Assembly (NCBI RefSeq): GCF_910589235.1
Contig: NC_060965.1
Coordinates: 124,001-188,000, forward strand
Length of the DNA: 64,000 nt
Origin: Vespa crabro
Lineage: Eukaryota; Arthropoda; Insecta; Hymenoptera; Vespidae
Direction: 5' to 3'
Part shown: positions 1-11,890 of the stretch, in pieces
Layout: each line of letters begins with the position of its first letter
Numbering within the stretch: position 1 is the first letter of the stretch
Notes under the pieces: generated by a model
Told to the model about the DNA's origin: nothing
The model's input: the letters and a program-made list of their open reading frames with translations, nothing else
The model's database searches: none
Translations under genes and position numbers: made by a program

Positions 1-100
1 CTCTTAATTCTTGTGAAAGAAAATTGAAGCGTAAATGTCAAGTTCATTCGGCATTCTATTTTATTCGGAAAATCGTATATAAAGATAGCAATTGGTTTAC
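1..100 (-). other. Dys: Dystrophin intron, 5' end only
   Basis: This starts with the donor GTAAAC following the exon at 101-224 and runs off the left edge of the window. It is AT-rich and shows no further exon. Its phase is 1. Confidence 0.8.
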
Positions 101-224
101 CCTCGGAGTCAGAAGTGTCGGAGAGAGGTGGCTCGTTGGCGATATACTGACGACCGCTGACCAAATTGTTCTCAACGACCGGTCGCTTGTCCTCGAGCTG
201 CCTTCTGAAGCCACGATGGTCGTC
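101..224 (-). CDS. Dys: Dystrophin, internal coding exon (human DMD exon 58 counterpart)
   Basis: Seen: a 124-nt open segment. The acceptor is ctttctacgttcgcag (AG at 226-225) and the donor is GAGG|GTAAAC (GT at 100-99). It enters in phase 0 with DDHRGFRRQLEDKRPVVEN and ends PPLSDTSDSE plus one base (phase 1). Known: the human protein reads DVHRAFKRELKTKEPVI at this point, in helix B of the same spectrin repeat as the previous exon. The acidic Ser/Asp-rich tail matches the loop where human dystrophin has LTEQPLEGLEKL. The human exon leaves in phase 1 as well. The remaining helix, the WW domain, EF hands, ZZ and C-terminal domain must lie beyond the left edge. A plus-strand frame over the same bases (24-236) is a shadow. 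Confidence 0.94.
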
Positions 225-1673
225 CTGCGAACGTAGAAAGAAGGATAAATTAAGAGGAGAAATCATAAAACCCTCTTGTGAGAGCCACGATTTCGAGACG
301 GACGAGTAGTACTTTTCGCGTTATTTCGCACGAGCTACGCTCAACGAGATTATCTCCGCTGTCCTTTGCGGACGTTTTAAAAAAACGTCTTTGCAAGAAA
401 GACGACGTTTCATTCTTTTTCCCCGTTCGTTCTCTTTTCCTCGCGCGTTTCCTAAAGCTACCGTTCTTTACGATTTTCTTCTACCAAAGTAGATCCCCTT
501 TCACGAAAGTTCCTCGGCGAGGTACGCGTCGAAAAAGCACCCAGCACTTCTTCCTCGGCTAAAATCAACGCGCGACCTCCTCTCGTGAACGAGAAGCAAA
601 GCTTGTGCGCGTCTTCCCTTTTGCCTCGTCCCCGTTCCCAATATTGGCCTCTAAACACCCGCCCCGTATCCGAAAGATGTTTAGCGATAAAATCCCTCAA
701 AATTCCGTCTCCTTTCATCGCATTCGAACTTTCCCTCGCATAAGCGTTAAAAGCTCATACTCGAATTATTGAAATATTAACGTTCCATATTTTCCTCTTG
801 CTTATTACGCGTGAATTTGATTTAAAAAGGAATTAGCGCGAAAGAAGTCGCTAAACATTGGAGCATTGTAAATAGTTGCTCGTCTTCTCAGATCGTATCG
901 AGATAATTGCCTTGCGAATCGAAAAGGGAATTAATGACGTTCGATAGGAAAAGGTTTTAAATTTTGTTAAACGTTTAATAACGTTTACCATTTTCGACAT
1001 TTAATGCGTTTTCTAAGGGATTTGACAATATCTCGGATGCAATTACGATAAGACCTAATATATATTCTACTATTATCTCAAGAGAGAGATCTATCATCGA
1101 CGAAGCCCAATCTTGGTTTAAAGTGAATGCGTGACCAAACCGTTTTTATTCACGCAAATAAACGTTATCGTAGATTCGTTGAGGAAACCATAAGAGAATT
1201 GGAGATAGAGACGAGCAAACCGAGTTACGTCAAGGTAAAGGTAAAGATAACGATAAAGATAGGTGTAAACGTAGGAGACAATGGAACAGATTATCTGGAT
1301 ACAGAGGCGAAATGCACCACCTTATCGTTCTCTCGCACTCGCCCCAATCTACGGTACAGGGATATAACTCCGAGACGGAGGTACGCACGTAGTACGTAAA
1401 CGTGGACGATTTGCGCGCGTGGCACCAGCAACATGCGCGATCTAATCTCGATTAGAACACGAGCGTTGTGCATCGGGACGCGTCAGCATTTGGGAGAGCC
1501 TCTGTCCCCGTTGGTACCACGATGTATCTTAATATCGTAGATTCGCGCTGGCCCCGAGACTTAAGAAAACGATCAATAACGAGAACGATCGTCAATATTG
1601 CGTCTGGGTTGCGAACTCGACGCGTAATAATAATTCTCTATGTCGTTGTTGTAGTAATTTTGTATTTGCTTAC
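225..1673 (-). other. Dys: Dystrophin intron (1449 bp, phase 0)
   Basis: This lies between the exons at 1674-1818 and 101-224. The ends are GTAAGC and a pyrimidine-rich acceptor ending cgcag. The middle is moderately CpG-rich (about 300-700) and otherwise AT-rich. There is no coding signal on either strand beyond chance frames, and no long microsatellite. Confidence 0.85.
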
Positions 1674-1818
1674 TTGTTGTTTCTGTAACGCAGCAACATC
1701 GCCGCAAACAGGTCCCAATCCTGTAAGTTCGGTGTCTTTTCTAATAACCCATTCGATTAATTCGCGTAACGATAACAGTAGCGCGTTCCAATGTTCCGTA
1801 TTACTTTCCAGTCGATTT
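1674..1818 (-). CDS. Dys: Dystrophin, internal coding exon (human DMD exon 57 counterpart)
   Basis: Seen: a 145-nt open segment, with acceptor ctattgttgcag (AG at 1820-1819) and donor CAA|GTAAGC (GT at 1673-1672). Its first base completes the Arg codon left open by the exon at 8314, then 48 whole codons follow and end in phase 0. Landmarks are LESNTEHW, LLLSLRELIEWV, KDTELTGLGPVCGD and AALQKQQ. Known: human dystrophin has HLEASSDQW, LSLQELLVWLQLKDDEL, PIGGD and AVQKQN at the same places, so this is helix A, the A-B loop and the start of helix B of the next spectrin repeat. The human exon is 12 nt longer at its 3' end (the boundary falls after the DVHR motif there, before DDHR here) but keeps phase 0. 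The helix A Trp residues (EHW, EWV) are intact. An overlapping plus-strand frame (1468-1830) is a shadow of this exon. Confidence 0.96.
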
Positions 1819-2495
1819 CTGCAACAATAGTAAAAGAACATTATGACAAATATTTTCTCTCAATTTCCTAAAAATCCGTTAAAAGTAATAAGAGATTGAA
1901 ACTCATAAATCGCCGCTTCTATACCTTACGCTTCTGTCCCGTCCCATTCATTTTTCTCCCGCGTACGTACATTCGCCGCGTGTCCTTAGAGAACCAACAA
2001 AACTAACGTCGTCCTCGTATCAGGCAGAAGCAGACGCCGCCCGGCAGAATTTATTTCCGTAATTATTATCGTCGATGGAAAGTTCCCGTAGTTTTGAAAT
2101 AAGAATAGTTACTCGCTAACGGCTATAAAAAAAGATCAGAGAAGAAATAGGAGTAACGTGAAAAGTTTACTTTCCATGGCCGAAAGAAGGTACTCGAAAG
2201 GTTCGACATATGAAACATTTATGTTTCGCGAACTTAACATCGGCCTGGAGAAACGATATTCCCTTATGAGTTTAGAAGGATAACGCTAAGAAAAGAGCGA
2301 TAAATTCCTAGTCGGAGAAGTCGAAAGGAACGAGTACTATCGATATCGAACGAGATCGACGACGTAAGTTGAATCGAAAATCGGGCAATTTGGTCTGCCG
2401 GCGAAGGGAGCTCGTCTGGGTCGTTCTCCCTGACGCGACGTCTATCTCTGTTTAACGGTCTAAACGCAATAAAGGCGGAAAATGAAATTGTCGAG

Positions 2496-2498
<3 letters not shown>

Positions 2499-2530
<32 letters not shown>
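2499..2530. repeat. (GA)16 microsatellite
   Basis: Perfect dinucleotide run. Confidence 0.98.
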
Positions 2531-2533
<3 letters not shown>

Positions 2534-2836
2534 GGTTATAATTCAACTCGAGGGGACGATTTAACGGGACAATTCCAGTCTAAACGGGCGCGCGCAAACC
2601 CGATTCAAAGTTGTACCATAAACAAGAAGCGTACCGTTGGAGCCACCGAGGAGTCCGAGGCAATCGTAGAATGTTGCCAAGCTGGCGTTCCTACGTGTTG
2701 CCCTTTCTCTCTTCCCTTAAAATCTACCCTTGGAAGAGGATACGCCGGCTAGGGAATAGACGGATACCAGGCGCAAATCGCGCCACGGCGCATCGATAGA
2801 TAGATAACCTCTCCTTCGTTTATTCGTTATATATAT

Positions 2837-2882
2837 AAAAAAAAAAGAAAAAAAAAAAAAAAGAAAGGAAAGAAAAGAAAAA
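2837..2882. repeat. A-rich run
   Basis: Poly-A interrupted by single G residues. It follows a short (TA)n. Confidence 0.9.
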
Positions 2883-3426
2883 TGAACACCTCTCTTTGAA
2901 TATTTCTACTCTGATAATTTCGATGAGTCCTTATTTCGATATTCTCTTCTTCGAGGAACGAGTATTATCGTCAAGATACCGTATGCTACTTGGGTATACT
3001 TCGAGGAATCCATCTACCATCTAACTAGATCCCAGAGTCCGTGGTTCTCTCGTAATTAATTCTCCGATCGCAGCCTCATTAGCGTGCAACCGTTCGGATT
3101 AACATCTCGCCTCGCGGAGTACTTCTTGATACGGAACGCATACATCTCGGTAGCATTGATTATATGCGATGTAGGTACGTGATCAATCCACTTTATGGGT
3201 CTGCAGGGAAACCAAGACCCTTGAATCGGCTTGCGGCATTGGTTAATGAGAACGCAAATATCGGTCGAGACTTACCAACCGAGCGAGCCTGCGTTTACCC
3301 CTTGACTTTATCGTGATTCGCAATAAATACCCGCACACTTTGTTCCTCTCTCGCAATTATCGTGATATCTCCCGATAGAGGACGAAAACTGAGAGGAAGA
3401 GACCTTTACTCGACATATGTACATGC

Positions 3427-3470
3427 ATATATATATATATATATATACATAATATGTATATATGTATATG
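3427..3470. repeat. (AT)n with TATG variants
   Basis: Perfect AT for about 21 nt, then tatgtata-type units. Confidence 0.9.
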
Positions 3471-4922
3471 GGAGCCAAAGTCATCTTTAATGCTCCGCGA
3501 AAGTCGGATACATTTTCGCTACAGTTTCTAAGAAAACGCCGATGTTTCTTTGTTCTTTCGCTCATACAAAAGTCTCTCATTTCGCGAATACTCCTCCTCC
3601 GAGATTCGAGCCCTCGAGATGGAAGACGTCTTTTGGATTCTCCGACTTTCTTCGCATCCGTCATCGTCGAGCTTTTGCCAGTCGCTCGTAGAAAGGAATC
3701 CTTTTTGGGAAATCGTACGACGGTCCGATCGGAAATTAGAAAGCTGACGTAGTCAACCATTGACAGGATCGTCATCGTCGAGAATCGAGATGGAAATCGT
3801 GCTTCGATCAAATTTCAGCCGGCACGATACGGCACGATGTCGAACGAAACATTATCCGTGAACCAAAGAGCACGAATATTGGGAAGCCGATGTTGGACGG
3901 TCGGGCCTTCCGATCGACGGTGCACCCCGTCGTCCTTCCGATGCGATAAAGCGTTACCGTATTTACCCGCCAATCGCAAAAGCTTTCATCGACGGAACTT
4001 GCCGCATTAAACTTCAAATTTTTCATCCTTTCCATATTATCTCGGCTTACGTTTTTACGTTCCACTGGAACTTGATTTTTCTCTTCTCTCTATCCAATTT
4101 TTTTTCTTTCTTTTTTCCTTCAATCAAAATACATGGAAACTTGCTCGCACGTAAACGTGCCAACGATAACGATCGCCGTTCGAATTTACGATACCACCTG
4201 GACTGTTATCATTTTGCGTTACCGGGATACGACTCTCGTAACTCTTTACTTTTTTACCCACGAGCTAGTTTCCAACAAAATTCTGTTATCGTTATCGCCT
4301 CGCCGTTCCTTCTTATTCCATGAAAAGTCTATTCCGAAGAAAGAACCGTCGAATTGAAAATTTCATATTAGCTACGGTATGTACGTTACTTCGTAACGAT
4401 TGCGATGGCCACCACGATCTATCTCGACGATTAGTCGATCTTAAAAGATCGCTCGGTGAAGGAAAGAGAAAAGAAAATAAATAAGGAGAGAGAGCCCGTA
4501 AAAAGGGTTTCGACGAAGAAGGGTTTCGGCGAAGCCCGAAGAAGGGGGTCGACGATCGGAACGAACTCATGACGCAAACCTACTTCTTGAACCTTCCACA
4601 TTTCGTCGGCCGCATTCTTTAAAGTTCTTTCAGCTATGGCTGCAAGAGTAATACGTGCTTATATTCGTATAAAAGTGACAACGCAATTGGAATTATCGAA
4701 TGCATGACCGTCGAATCGGGTCCGACGTAATTCATTTTTGTTACGGGCTCGTGACTAGCTTGGGACGACGCGTAAGGATAAAATAAACGACGGGACGCAT
4801 CTGGCGCGAAGGATGCGTAACGAGCGTCGAATATATCGGGCTCGCGAGAGAGGATAAACGCGAGCATTTAGTAGATTCAGAACAGACGTAGGATCATGGA
4901 GGAGTAGGGCTCGACCTATCGA

Positions 4923-4925
<3 letters not shown>

Positions 4926-4957
<32 letters not shown>

Positions 4958-4973
4958 CTCCCCCCCCCCCCCC
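4926..4973. repeat. (TC)n followed by C14
   Basis: TC run 4926-4954, then a 14-base C homopolymer at 4960-4973. Confidence 0.97.
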
Positions 4974-5439
4974 AACCCTCCGAAGGGCATTCGCCGTGCA
5001 AAAGCTTTTCCCAGAGATTAACGCTAAGCTACACCTTATCATACTTTAAGCTTGTATTACTGTTACGTACGGGGAACGATACGAGCCTTGGAATAGGTGC
5101 AACAACGTAACTGCCGGACAGTCGTAATGAGTTACGATCGGCTTGGGGATTCGTCGAAAGTTTCGAGAGGCTCGCCAGCACTAGCAGGAAGCAGAAACTA
5201 AACTCTGCTCTATTCTATCTCGTCCGGTATTCGATGCGCGTTTCGACTTTGCGCGTTTCGTGGCAATAGAACATGTAGAATAGAATCCGACGCAGAGAAA
5301 ATGAATTGCAAACTCTTTCTCGAGAACTTTTCGCAGAGGACGGATTAATCGATCGTTCTTCTCGGGGGAAACTTTTGAAACGGAAATAGGAGAGGAAGGA
5401 GAAAGAAAGAGGCGATTTCAGTGACGAAGAGGCGAAAGT

Positions 5440-5570
5440 GCCGAGGGATTCGGCTGAGCGTGTAGACGGAGGTCCGCACGCGTGAACGCACGGCTGCGCT
5501 AATCCTCGAGTCGGGGAGTGTAATGGCGGCCGGTGTGCCGCAGTACTAGGTCCCAGCCTCGAGACACCTT
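5440..5570. promoter_or_regulatory. CpG-rich unique segment in the 6.5-kb intron
   Basis: A short GC-rich stretch with repeated cgcacg/gccgg words. It contains a YY1-like aatggcggc (5523-5531) and a K50-homeodomain-like taatcc (about 5500). It has no simple repeat. A regulatory role is only a guess. Confidence 0.15.
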
Positions 5571-7356
5571 TAATTATTCCTCCCGATTCCTGCTTCGCAG
5601 TTGACAGGCATTGCTTTGCTCTCGCAACCGCGAGATGCGCCTTTGGCTCTGTTCGCGCGCGCGCATTCGAACCGCAGCTCGCAAGTACACATCTACAATG
5701 TACAAACACCTATACGACGTATTCTCTGCGTGGAACCGCGTCGCATAAACTCCCGCCATCTCGCTCGTTCCTTAGACCTTATTCTCCGCTGGATGCATGC
5801 GACTTTCCGCGTCTGAATTGCGGCTGTGGATTGCGTCGACGGTACTCGCACCTCATAAATAAGCCCCAGGTGTTGCTATAATTTCCATCTCCTCGGACGA
5901 AATATCGTTGCTTCTCTTTAAATCGATAAATGAACTCGCCCCGTCGACACTGCGGCTTAGACTCTCGAATTAAATTCGTATAAATCCAATGTTACGCGGT
6001 GATAAAAAAGGAAGAAGAAGAAGAAAAAAAAACTGCGGGATTTAATTTTTGTCGCGCTACAAGCGAAACGCGCGATGGAAATACGTACGAATGAGGTTAA
6101 ATGGCGATTTATACTATCGCATAATTTTCCCTTTTATACGTTGGAGAGCTTAGACATGCGTACGCGAATGCGGTTCGCATTTGGGGACTCGCTCGTAATT
6201 GCGTATACCTTGTCCACGATTTGATAGAGCTTTTATTATATGTATGCGATTGAATAATGGAACGTGAGAGATAGGAAAACTACGAAAGAAATGAGATCGA
6301 AAAAAAAAAAAAAAGGAAATAAATAAAACGAAGCGAAGAAATATATCAAATATGTATGAGAGAATCGTGACGGAAGCAAAAAACGCATTCGAATAAATTG
6401 TACGGAAAAATATGCTTGCTTTTAACGCCTGGCGTATTATAGACGCGCGTCACTTCGACGGTTTTATAGTAGAAGACAAAAGAAAAAAAAAAAAAAAGAA
6501 AAGGAAATCGTTCCAAGAGGGAAGAGAAATTGTCGCGTTTAACGATATTACTCGTTTTTAAGAATCTTTCCGTCTCATCCTTTTCATTCTCTCTCGTATA
6601 AAAGACTACCAATTCATTCGCTTTCTCATGCACGTTGCGTTCACGTTTCATTCATGCCGCAACGTAAAGTAATTCCCCGGGTCCATAGTAAGACCATCCT
6701 GCGTCAAACCCTGTACGATGGAAAACTGTGATGGAATATAAACCTCGATAGGTCCGAAACTTTCAACGCGACCGCTTTTGTTCTTCTTAACCTTCATTCA
6801 TTAGCCATCCCGTCCACGTTGATTGATTACGATCTTATGAACAGCTACAAGATGATCCTACCGGTATCGCGACGGATAATTAATGACGCGTGTGAGATTG
6901 GAATATCCGATCGTATTAACTAAGCTTCCGCAAGAACCTACATCCAGAGACGTAGCCCAGTAGCTAAAATACTTCCATTGTGTGACGATGAAATATTAAA
7001 TAAAATTTGTTATAATGCTATTTTCCACGCAAGCTCTCGTATACTTTTCTCTTACGTCTCTCTTATTAGAGAGAAGAACTTTGATCTAGCCTCAACATAT
7101 GTCTCACGGATAACGTTCGAATCTATATCGTCTGTATCGTCTGGGTCAATTGCATCCCAGCCCATATTCTTCTATCTCTATATTCCTCTTCGCGTTTCGT
7201 GCCAGGAAGGATCGTCGGCTGAATTATCAGGATCCCTGTTTCGAACCGGTATTTGTGGCCTGATTGCGGGCCGACCTCCCGACATAAAGAGAGGAAACGT
7301 TTGAAAAGAGAAAGAAGTCCAAAGGCAAAGGGCCACACGAGGCTTTGGTTACCGAT

Positions 7357-7396
7357 ATGTGTGTGTGTGTATACACACATAAGCGCGGTTGCGAAT

Positions 7397-7432
<36 letters not shown>
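7357..7432. repeat. (TG)n-TA-(CA)n and (TC)n
   Basis: TG then CA around a central TA gives a near-palindromic run at 7357-7380. A TC run follows at 7400-7432. Confidence 0.95.
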
Positions 7433-7434
<2 letters not shown>

Positions 7435-8313
7435 CTCGATCGCTTCCGCCTATGGATTCCCTCGATCGTAATCAAGCTATACGGATTTTGCCAGCAGTTT
7501 GGTCTACGATATAATGCCGGTTGATCGATTCTATCCCGAGAAATCGATTGCTGATTCGGCTAGATTGAGATATTTAGTCGACGATAAGTACGACAACGTT
7601 TCATCTTTTCACTAGGCCGTTTGTTCGTTCGTTCCACCAATGAAGATACAACTATTACATAGAAATGGTAATAAGATCCGAGAGAAATAAATATAATATT
7701 TTCGAGATATACGTAAAGTTAGTAAAAGATGCGAAAACAGGAAGCCCTTCTTTTTACGCGTGAAAAAGTATCGTCCAATGGCCTCGATTTACTTTCAGAT
7801 CAATTTAACACCGCGATACTCGTTGAATTTAATGCCGTCCGACGTTTTTCGGCACAAATCACGGGTAAAGAATGCAAAGCACCAGGACGCTCCGAAACGT
7901 CGGCCCAGTTTTATATTCGCGCGTATCCCCCTACATATTCCTATTTGGAATATAGCTAGCGCTATGCTTGTATATTTTTTTCACGTTATTTTTTGATTAC
8001 GCCGGAGGAAAATGCAATATTTATGGGAGTTGGAATCAAGGTTGCATAAATATTGATTTATTCCTCGACGGAGAGGTGTCTAATAAAAAATGAGTAAAAA
8101 AGAATGAATAATAAATACAATACGTATTTATTATGCCGAGCGTCGATTCTCGTAGGAAACGTTGATCTCGTTGTTCTCCTCTCTCTACTCTAAGAATAAA
8201 ATGAGCTAATCGATTTCGACAAGATAGCTACTTATATCGTATGCCTGTGCATTTTTGCCTGAAAGGGAGGAAGAGAGAAAAAAGAAAAAAGGGAAGAGCA
8301 AAAGCACGCTCAC

Positions 8314-8486
8314 CTGATGGCCATGCTCTTCGCTTTAAGATGATGCCATCTCTGATTCATCTCGTCCAATCGACGTTGAAGCATAACCGCGTCATCCTGA
8401 CTGGCTAAAGAGCTCAACAGCTTGCGCCCCGTGCCGTTCAACGAAGCGTACACGTCCCGGTGCGTTTCGATTTCCGACTGGAGATC
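8314..8486 (-). CDS. Dys: Dystrophin, internal coding exon (human DMD exon 56 counterpart)
   Basis: Seen: a 173-nt open segment on the minus strand with acceptor ttgcag just upstream (AG at 8488-8487) and donor CAG|GTGAGC (GT at 8313-8312). It starts in phase 0 with DLQSEIETHRDVY, contains DDAVMLQRRLDEMNQRW in its second half, and ends MAI plus two bases of an Arg codon (phase 2). Known: this is the helix B to helix C part of a dystrophin-type spectrin repeat. The human counterpart reads DLQGEIEAHTDVY and LLQRRLDNMNFKW, and human exon 56 is also 173 nt with the same phases. Dystrophin is a cytoskeletal rod protein that links actin to the membrane dystroglycan complex in muscle and neurons. 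Helix C has the usual conserved Trp. The peptide carries on without a break into the exon at 1818-1674. The Met about nine codons before the acceptor is intronic, so it is not a start. Utrophin is a vertebrate paralogue; in an insect the single gene is Dys. Confidence 0.95.
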
Positions 8487-9536
8487 CTGCAACGATAAAC
8501 GTAGAGTCATCAAATGGCACGTCTCGTATTAAATTTTCTTTATTGATTTTATACTCATTAATCCATATGTAAATGTATAACATTACAATAGATATCTACT
8601 CCCTCGAAAATAAATCGATAGAGAGATGTTTGATTTTTGTTCAACGTCGTTTCAATCTTCGATTCGTCGCAAATAATCGAGGGTCGATCGGGTTACGGAA
8701 TCGACTTCGGTCATGAATCTCGTTCGGTTGACTTTTATGATAGGAAGAAGGGGAGACACGAGAGGTGACGGAAGATAATAGAACGATGTGACCGAAGGAA
8801 AGAAGAGAATAAATTTAACGGGAGTAACGTGTAAAAGGCGAAAGGAAAAAAGAAAATCGTCGAGGTGGGAATAATAATGAGGAAATATATAAGGTAAAAA
8901 GAAAAAAAAGCGAAACGCATTCAAGCCCTTTCCGTCATCCCCTAGGACGCGTATCGCGGTTAGAGCGCGTGGATGGAGATGATTTATGCGGCAGCTCGGT
9001 CTTGCCTCGGCGTCGCGTCCGTGTGCTAGAATCTCGTTTGCGTTCGAAAAGCAGCCACTCCCTGACACGGACGCGTGGTGCCACGCGCTTCCAGGCCGAC
9101 CAATGAAAATAAATCGTCGACGATGTCAGTGAATTAAGAAATATTCGTCGCGTCGAGTCGCGCGGCGTTTGAAAACCCGACGAAAGTGCGTTTCTTATTT
9201 CCCTCGCTCTTGCGAACTCCTCGCGCGGAACGTAAATTTCAATTCAATAATTGACATTTTGTCTTATCTATCCGCGTAGATGCGGAAAAATTGGCCGGAT
9301 CGCAATTCGAATCTTTTCCCTCTCAATCTCTGTCGCTTCTAGTTCTCGCCGATTTTGCCGATTTTGCCGGAGTAAATATTTTTTCCGACTTTGGAAACAT
9401 TCGTTTCTTAAATAACAAATTGTACGAATATAGAATATCGTTCCGACTGACGACGAGAGCTGGGATATTGAATAACGATACCCTAGACAATGTGGAAACG
9501 CGATAATGTAACGGAATCTCATTTACGTTATCTTAC

Positions 9537-9602
9537 TTGCATATTAAGCATATAATCAAGGAGTATCTCATTGAAACGTTCCTCTTTGAATAGAGGAGTT
9601 CT
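9537..9602 (-). other. Candidate 66-nt phase 0-0 exon about 1 kb upstream of the exon 56 counterpart
   Basis: The acceptor-like site is gagcttatctcag (AG at 9604-9603) and the donor is CAA|GTAAGA (GT at 9536-9535). The 66 nt are open in phase 0 and end FNEILLDYMLNMQ, a helix-like peptide that would precede DLQSEIETH. The human protein has ELMKQWQ here, and only M and the final Q agree. Its low GC, unlike the proven exons, argues for chance. Confidence 0.2.
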
Positions 9603-9910
9603 CTGAGATAAGCTCGAGCAACTTTGAGGATAAACACGTCTCGTGAATGTCCTTTAAGATGCTTTGGATTACACTAGACACGTGGATATACACGACTAAG
9701 ATCCTTCGAATCGAGATATCACGAATGACGATTGATTGACAAATTGAATAAAGTTTGCTTAATATTTCAATTTTCTCCCCCCGACTCGAGCGACCTAGAA
9801 GGTAACGTCGATAGCGTAGCGCGGTGACAGAGCGCGGCGTTGTTGGCCGTCGAAGGGATGTCTCTTTTAGGCGTTATTCTGGAGAATGTAAAACGGGCAA
9901 AGAAAGAGGG

Positions 9911-9921
9911 AGGAGGAGGAG

Positions 9922-9966
<45 letters not shown>
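9911..9966. repeat. (GGA)n then (GA)n
   Basis: A purine-only tract of about 55 nt. Confidence 0.97.
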
Positions 9967-9969
<3 letters not shown>

Positions 9970-10929
9970 GATAGAGGACCGATCCTCGTGCTTTCCGATT
10001 CTGTCAAATTTGTCAAGGCTGTCCAAGCTCTGTCACTAAACGTCGACAATTTCCTTTCCCTTTGATTTTTGCAACTCTACGGATCGACGCTTCCAAGTTG
10101 CGCTCTCTAGCCAGCTCTCAGAGCCACCATTAGCCGCACCCTTCGACGCATGACGCCCGTTATTTCCATCTGTTTCGCGGTACGAGAGAGGGAACGAATC
10201 GGCTCGCGATATTTTCCAACTGCGGCTTCCGCAAACGTTGACACGGTTGACAGTCGATGCGAATCGTCGAGACGAACGCAATAAAAAATAAAAGAAGAGA
10301 AAGAAAAAAGTTAGCGTGCATCGCACCGTGGCTGGGTCTACTCGATACGACGTAGCAATTTTCGAGCAGCCGTGACAGATCGATCAAACGGCTACCCTAA
10401 CATAACGCTTCTCTCTCTCTCTCTCTCACCGCGTATTGCGCTCGCGTATTACGAAACCGTGTAACACACCGCGTGCACCATGTTCGCTCGAGAGCTCTTT
10501 TCTAATCCTTCTCGACATTAATGAGTCTACTTTCTTAAATCTTTAAGTCATCCGTAAGAAATTTTGCCTCAATAATACGCCACGAGTATATATAGAGATA
10601 ATATCGATGCTCTAATTAACGATCGAAAGTTAAAACGCAGAAAATTTCTATCGAAGAAATCCTGGATGGATCGTTTTAAATGAGTCGAAAGTCTTAACGA
10701 CTTTTGATAAAGGAAGGAAGCGACAATTGAAAGATTAAATGACTAGGATAAAATTATTATTCTGCAATTGTTTGCGTGACAATTATGTATCGCATCGGAT
10801 ATACAAGCCCTTTCAGTCCTTTAATGTCGCAAAAGCGATGGTGGAATAAATAGATCAATCTGATGTAGGTTGCGTAGTACCGAAAATTCAATCAGAGACG
10901 CGAATCCCAAGGCTGGTGTAAACTTTTGG

Positions 10930-10955
10930 CTCTCTCTCTCTCTCTCTCTCTCTCT
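10930..10955. repeat. (TC)13
   Basis: Perfect run; a shorter TC run lies at 10410-10427. Confidence 0.95.
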
Positions 10956-11805
10956 TACGACGTCTCGAATATCCCAGAGTTTTCCAGGTTGTGGAATATA
11001 CCAATGACACGTATATAGAACTAAGGATCTTACTAAAACTTTCGAACGGTCCAATTTATCTTTCGAGTACCGAAAATCTAGTTTCGAACGGTATCTTCTT
11101 TATTCGATGAAAATTGAAATTGTTTTCTTTGTATTTTCATTGTATTTTGCAGGTATTGTACACGTGGACAATTTCTGTTATGACAGAAAATAATTCTACG
11201 AGCTCGGTATACGAGATAGGTATTCGCGTTGGCAAGCATACGATTAATCTAGCTAGGATCGAGTAAACTATTTCTCATCGTTCAACCTGCAACTTTAACA
11301 AACTTTAACTTTGATGTTCGATCGAGCGCAGAAGCGTTAACGGGAAAATTTTCACCGACTTCGACTCGTATTATACACATATTATCCCGTTAAAATACTT
11401 TGTTCCTAGTTGCTGCGAATTTAACGATATTCGCTCAAACTTTGATGCTCAATGATAAATTGACTGAATTTCTTTCTATTTTTCCCGTTCGTGATACTTT
11501 ATTAATATTTCACAACCGTCCTAACGACTTTTCTCATCCACGATGATGAAGTTCGCGATGAAGTTTACGACGCTGGATGCATAGAACGAGTCGAACTTTT
11601 CTCAAAGATGTTAATTATGAAATCTTTGTTGCATCCTAGACAAGGGAGATCTAGGCAGCATTTGCAACGAGAGCTCACCGTATATGTAGGTACATTTAAT
11701 GAGATACTTTGCGTGTATAATGATTTTCCAACGATTAATATCTTTTCGATGGAATAATCGTTAACTCTATTCTTACAAACTTACTTAATTCTAACGTCTC
11801 TTATA

Positions 11806-11808
<3 letters not shown>

Positions 11809-11841
<33 letters not shown>
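11809..11841. repeat. (TG)16
   Basis: Perfect run, about 50 nt from the candidate donor at 11890 on its intron side. Confidence 0.97.
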
Positions 11842-11844
<3 letters not shown>

Positions 11845-11890
11845 AAAAAGATATAAAGTTTAGTTGAAAATCATTGGGGAGATTCTTTAC

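Larger units (their letters stand above)
1819..8313 (-). other. Dys: Dystrophin intron (6495 bp, phase 2)
   Basis: This lies between the exons at 8314-8486 and 1674-1818. It holds (GA)16 at 2499, an A-rich run at 2837, (AT)n at 3427, a TC run followed by C14 at 4926-4973, a CpG-rich unique stretch at about 5440-5560, A runs at 6300 and 6482, a GT/CA palindromic run at 7357 and a TC run at 7400. Open frames at 3308-3811 (minus) and 5215-5709 (minus) have no recognisable domain and run over repeats. I see no further exon and no RNA gene. Confidence 0.8.

Noticed and set aside
24..236. 70-codon plus-strand frame
   Set aside because: Antisense shadow of the dystrophin exon at 101-224.
1468..1830. 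120-codon plus-strand frame
   Set aside because: Antisense shadow of the dystrophin exon at 1674-1818.
3308..3811. 167-codon minus-strand frame
   Set aside because: It runs through the (AT)n at 3427 as Tyr-Ile repeats and has no recognised family.
5215..5709. 164-codon minus-strand frame
   Set aside because: No recognisable domain and no splice or partner evidence; it reflects a CpG-rich region poor in stop codons.
8392..8583. 63-codon minus-strand frame in a second phase over the exon 56 counterpart
   Set aside because: Wrong phase; the spectrin-repeat reading is in the other frame.
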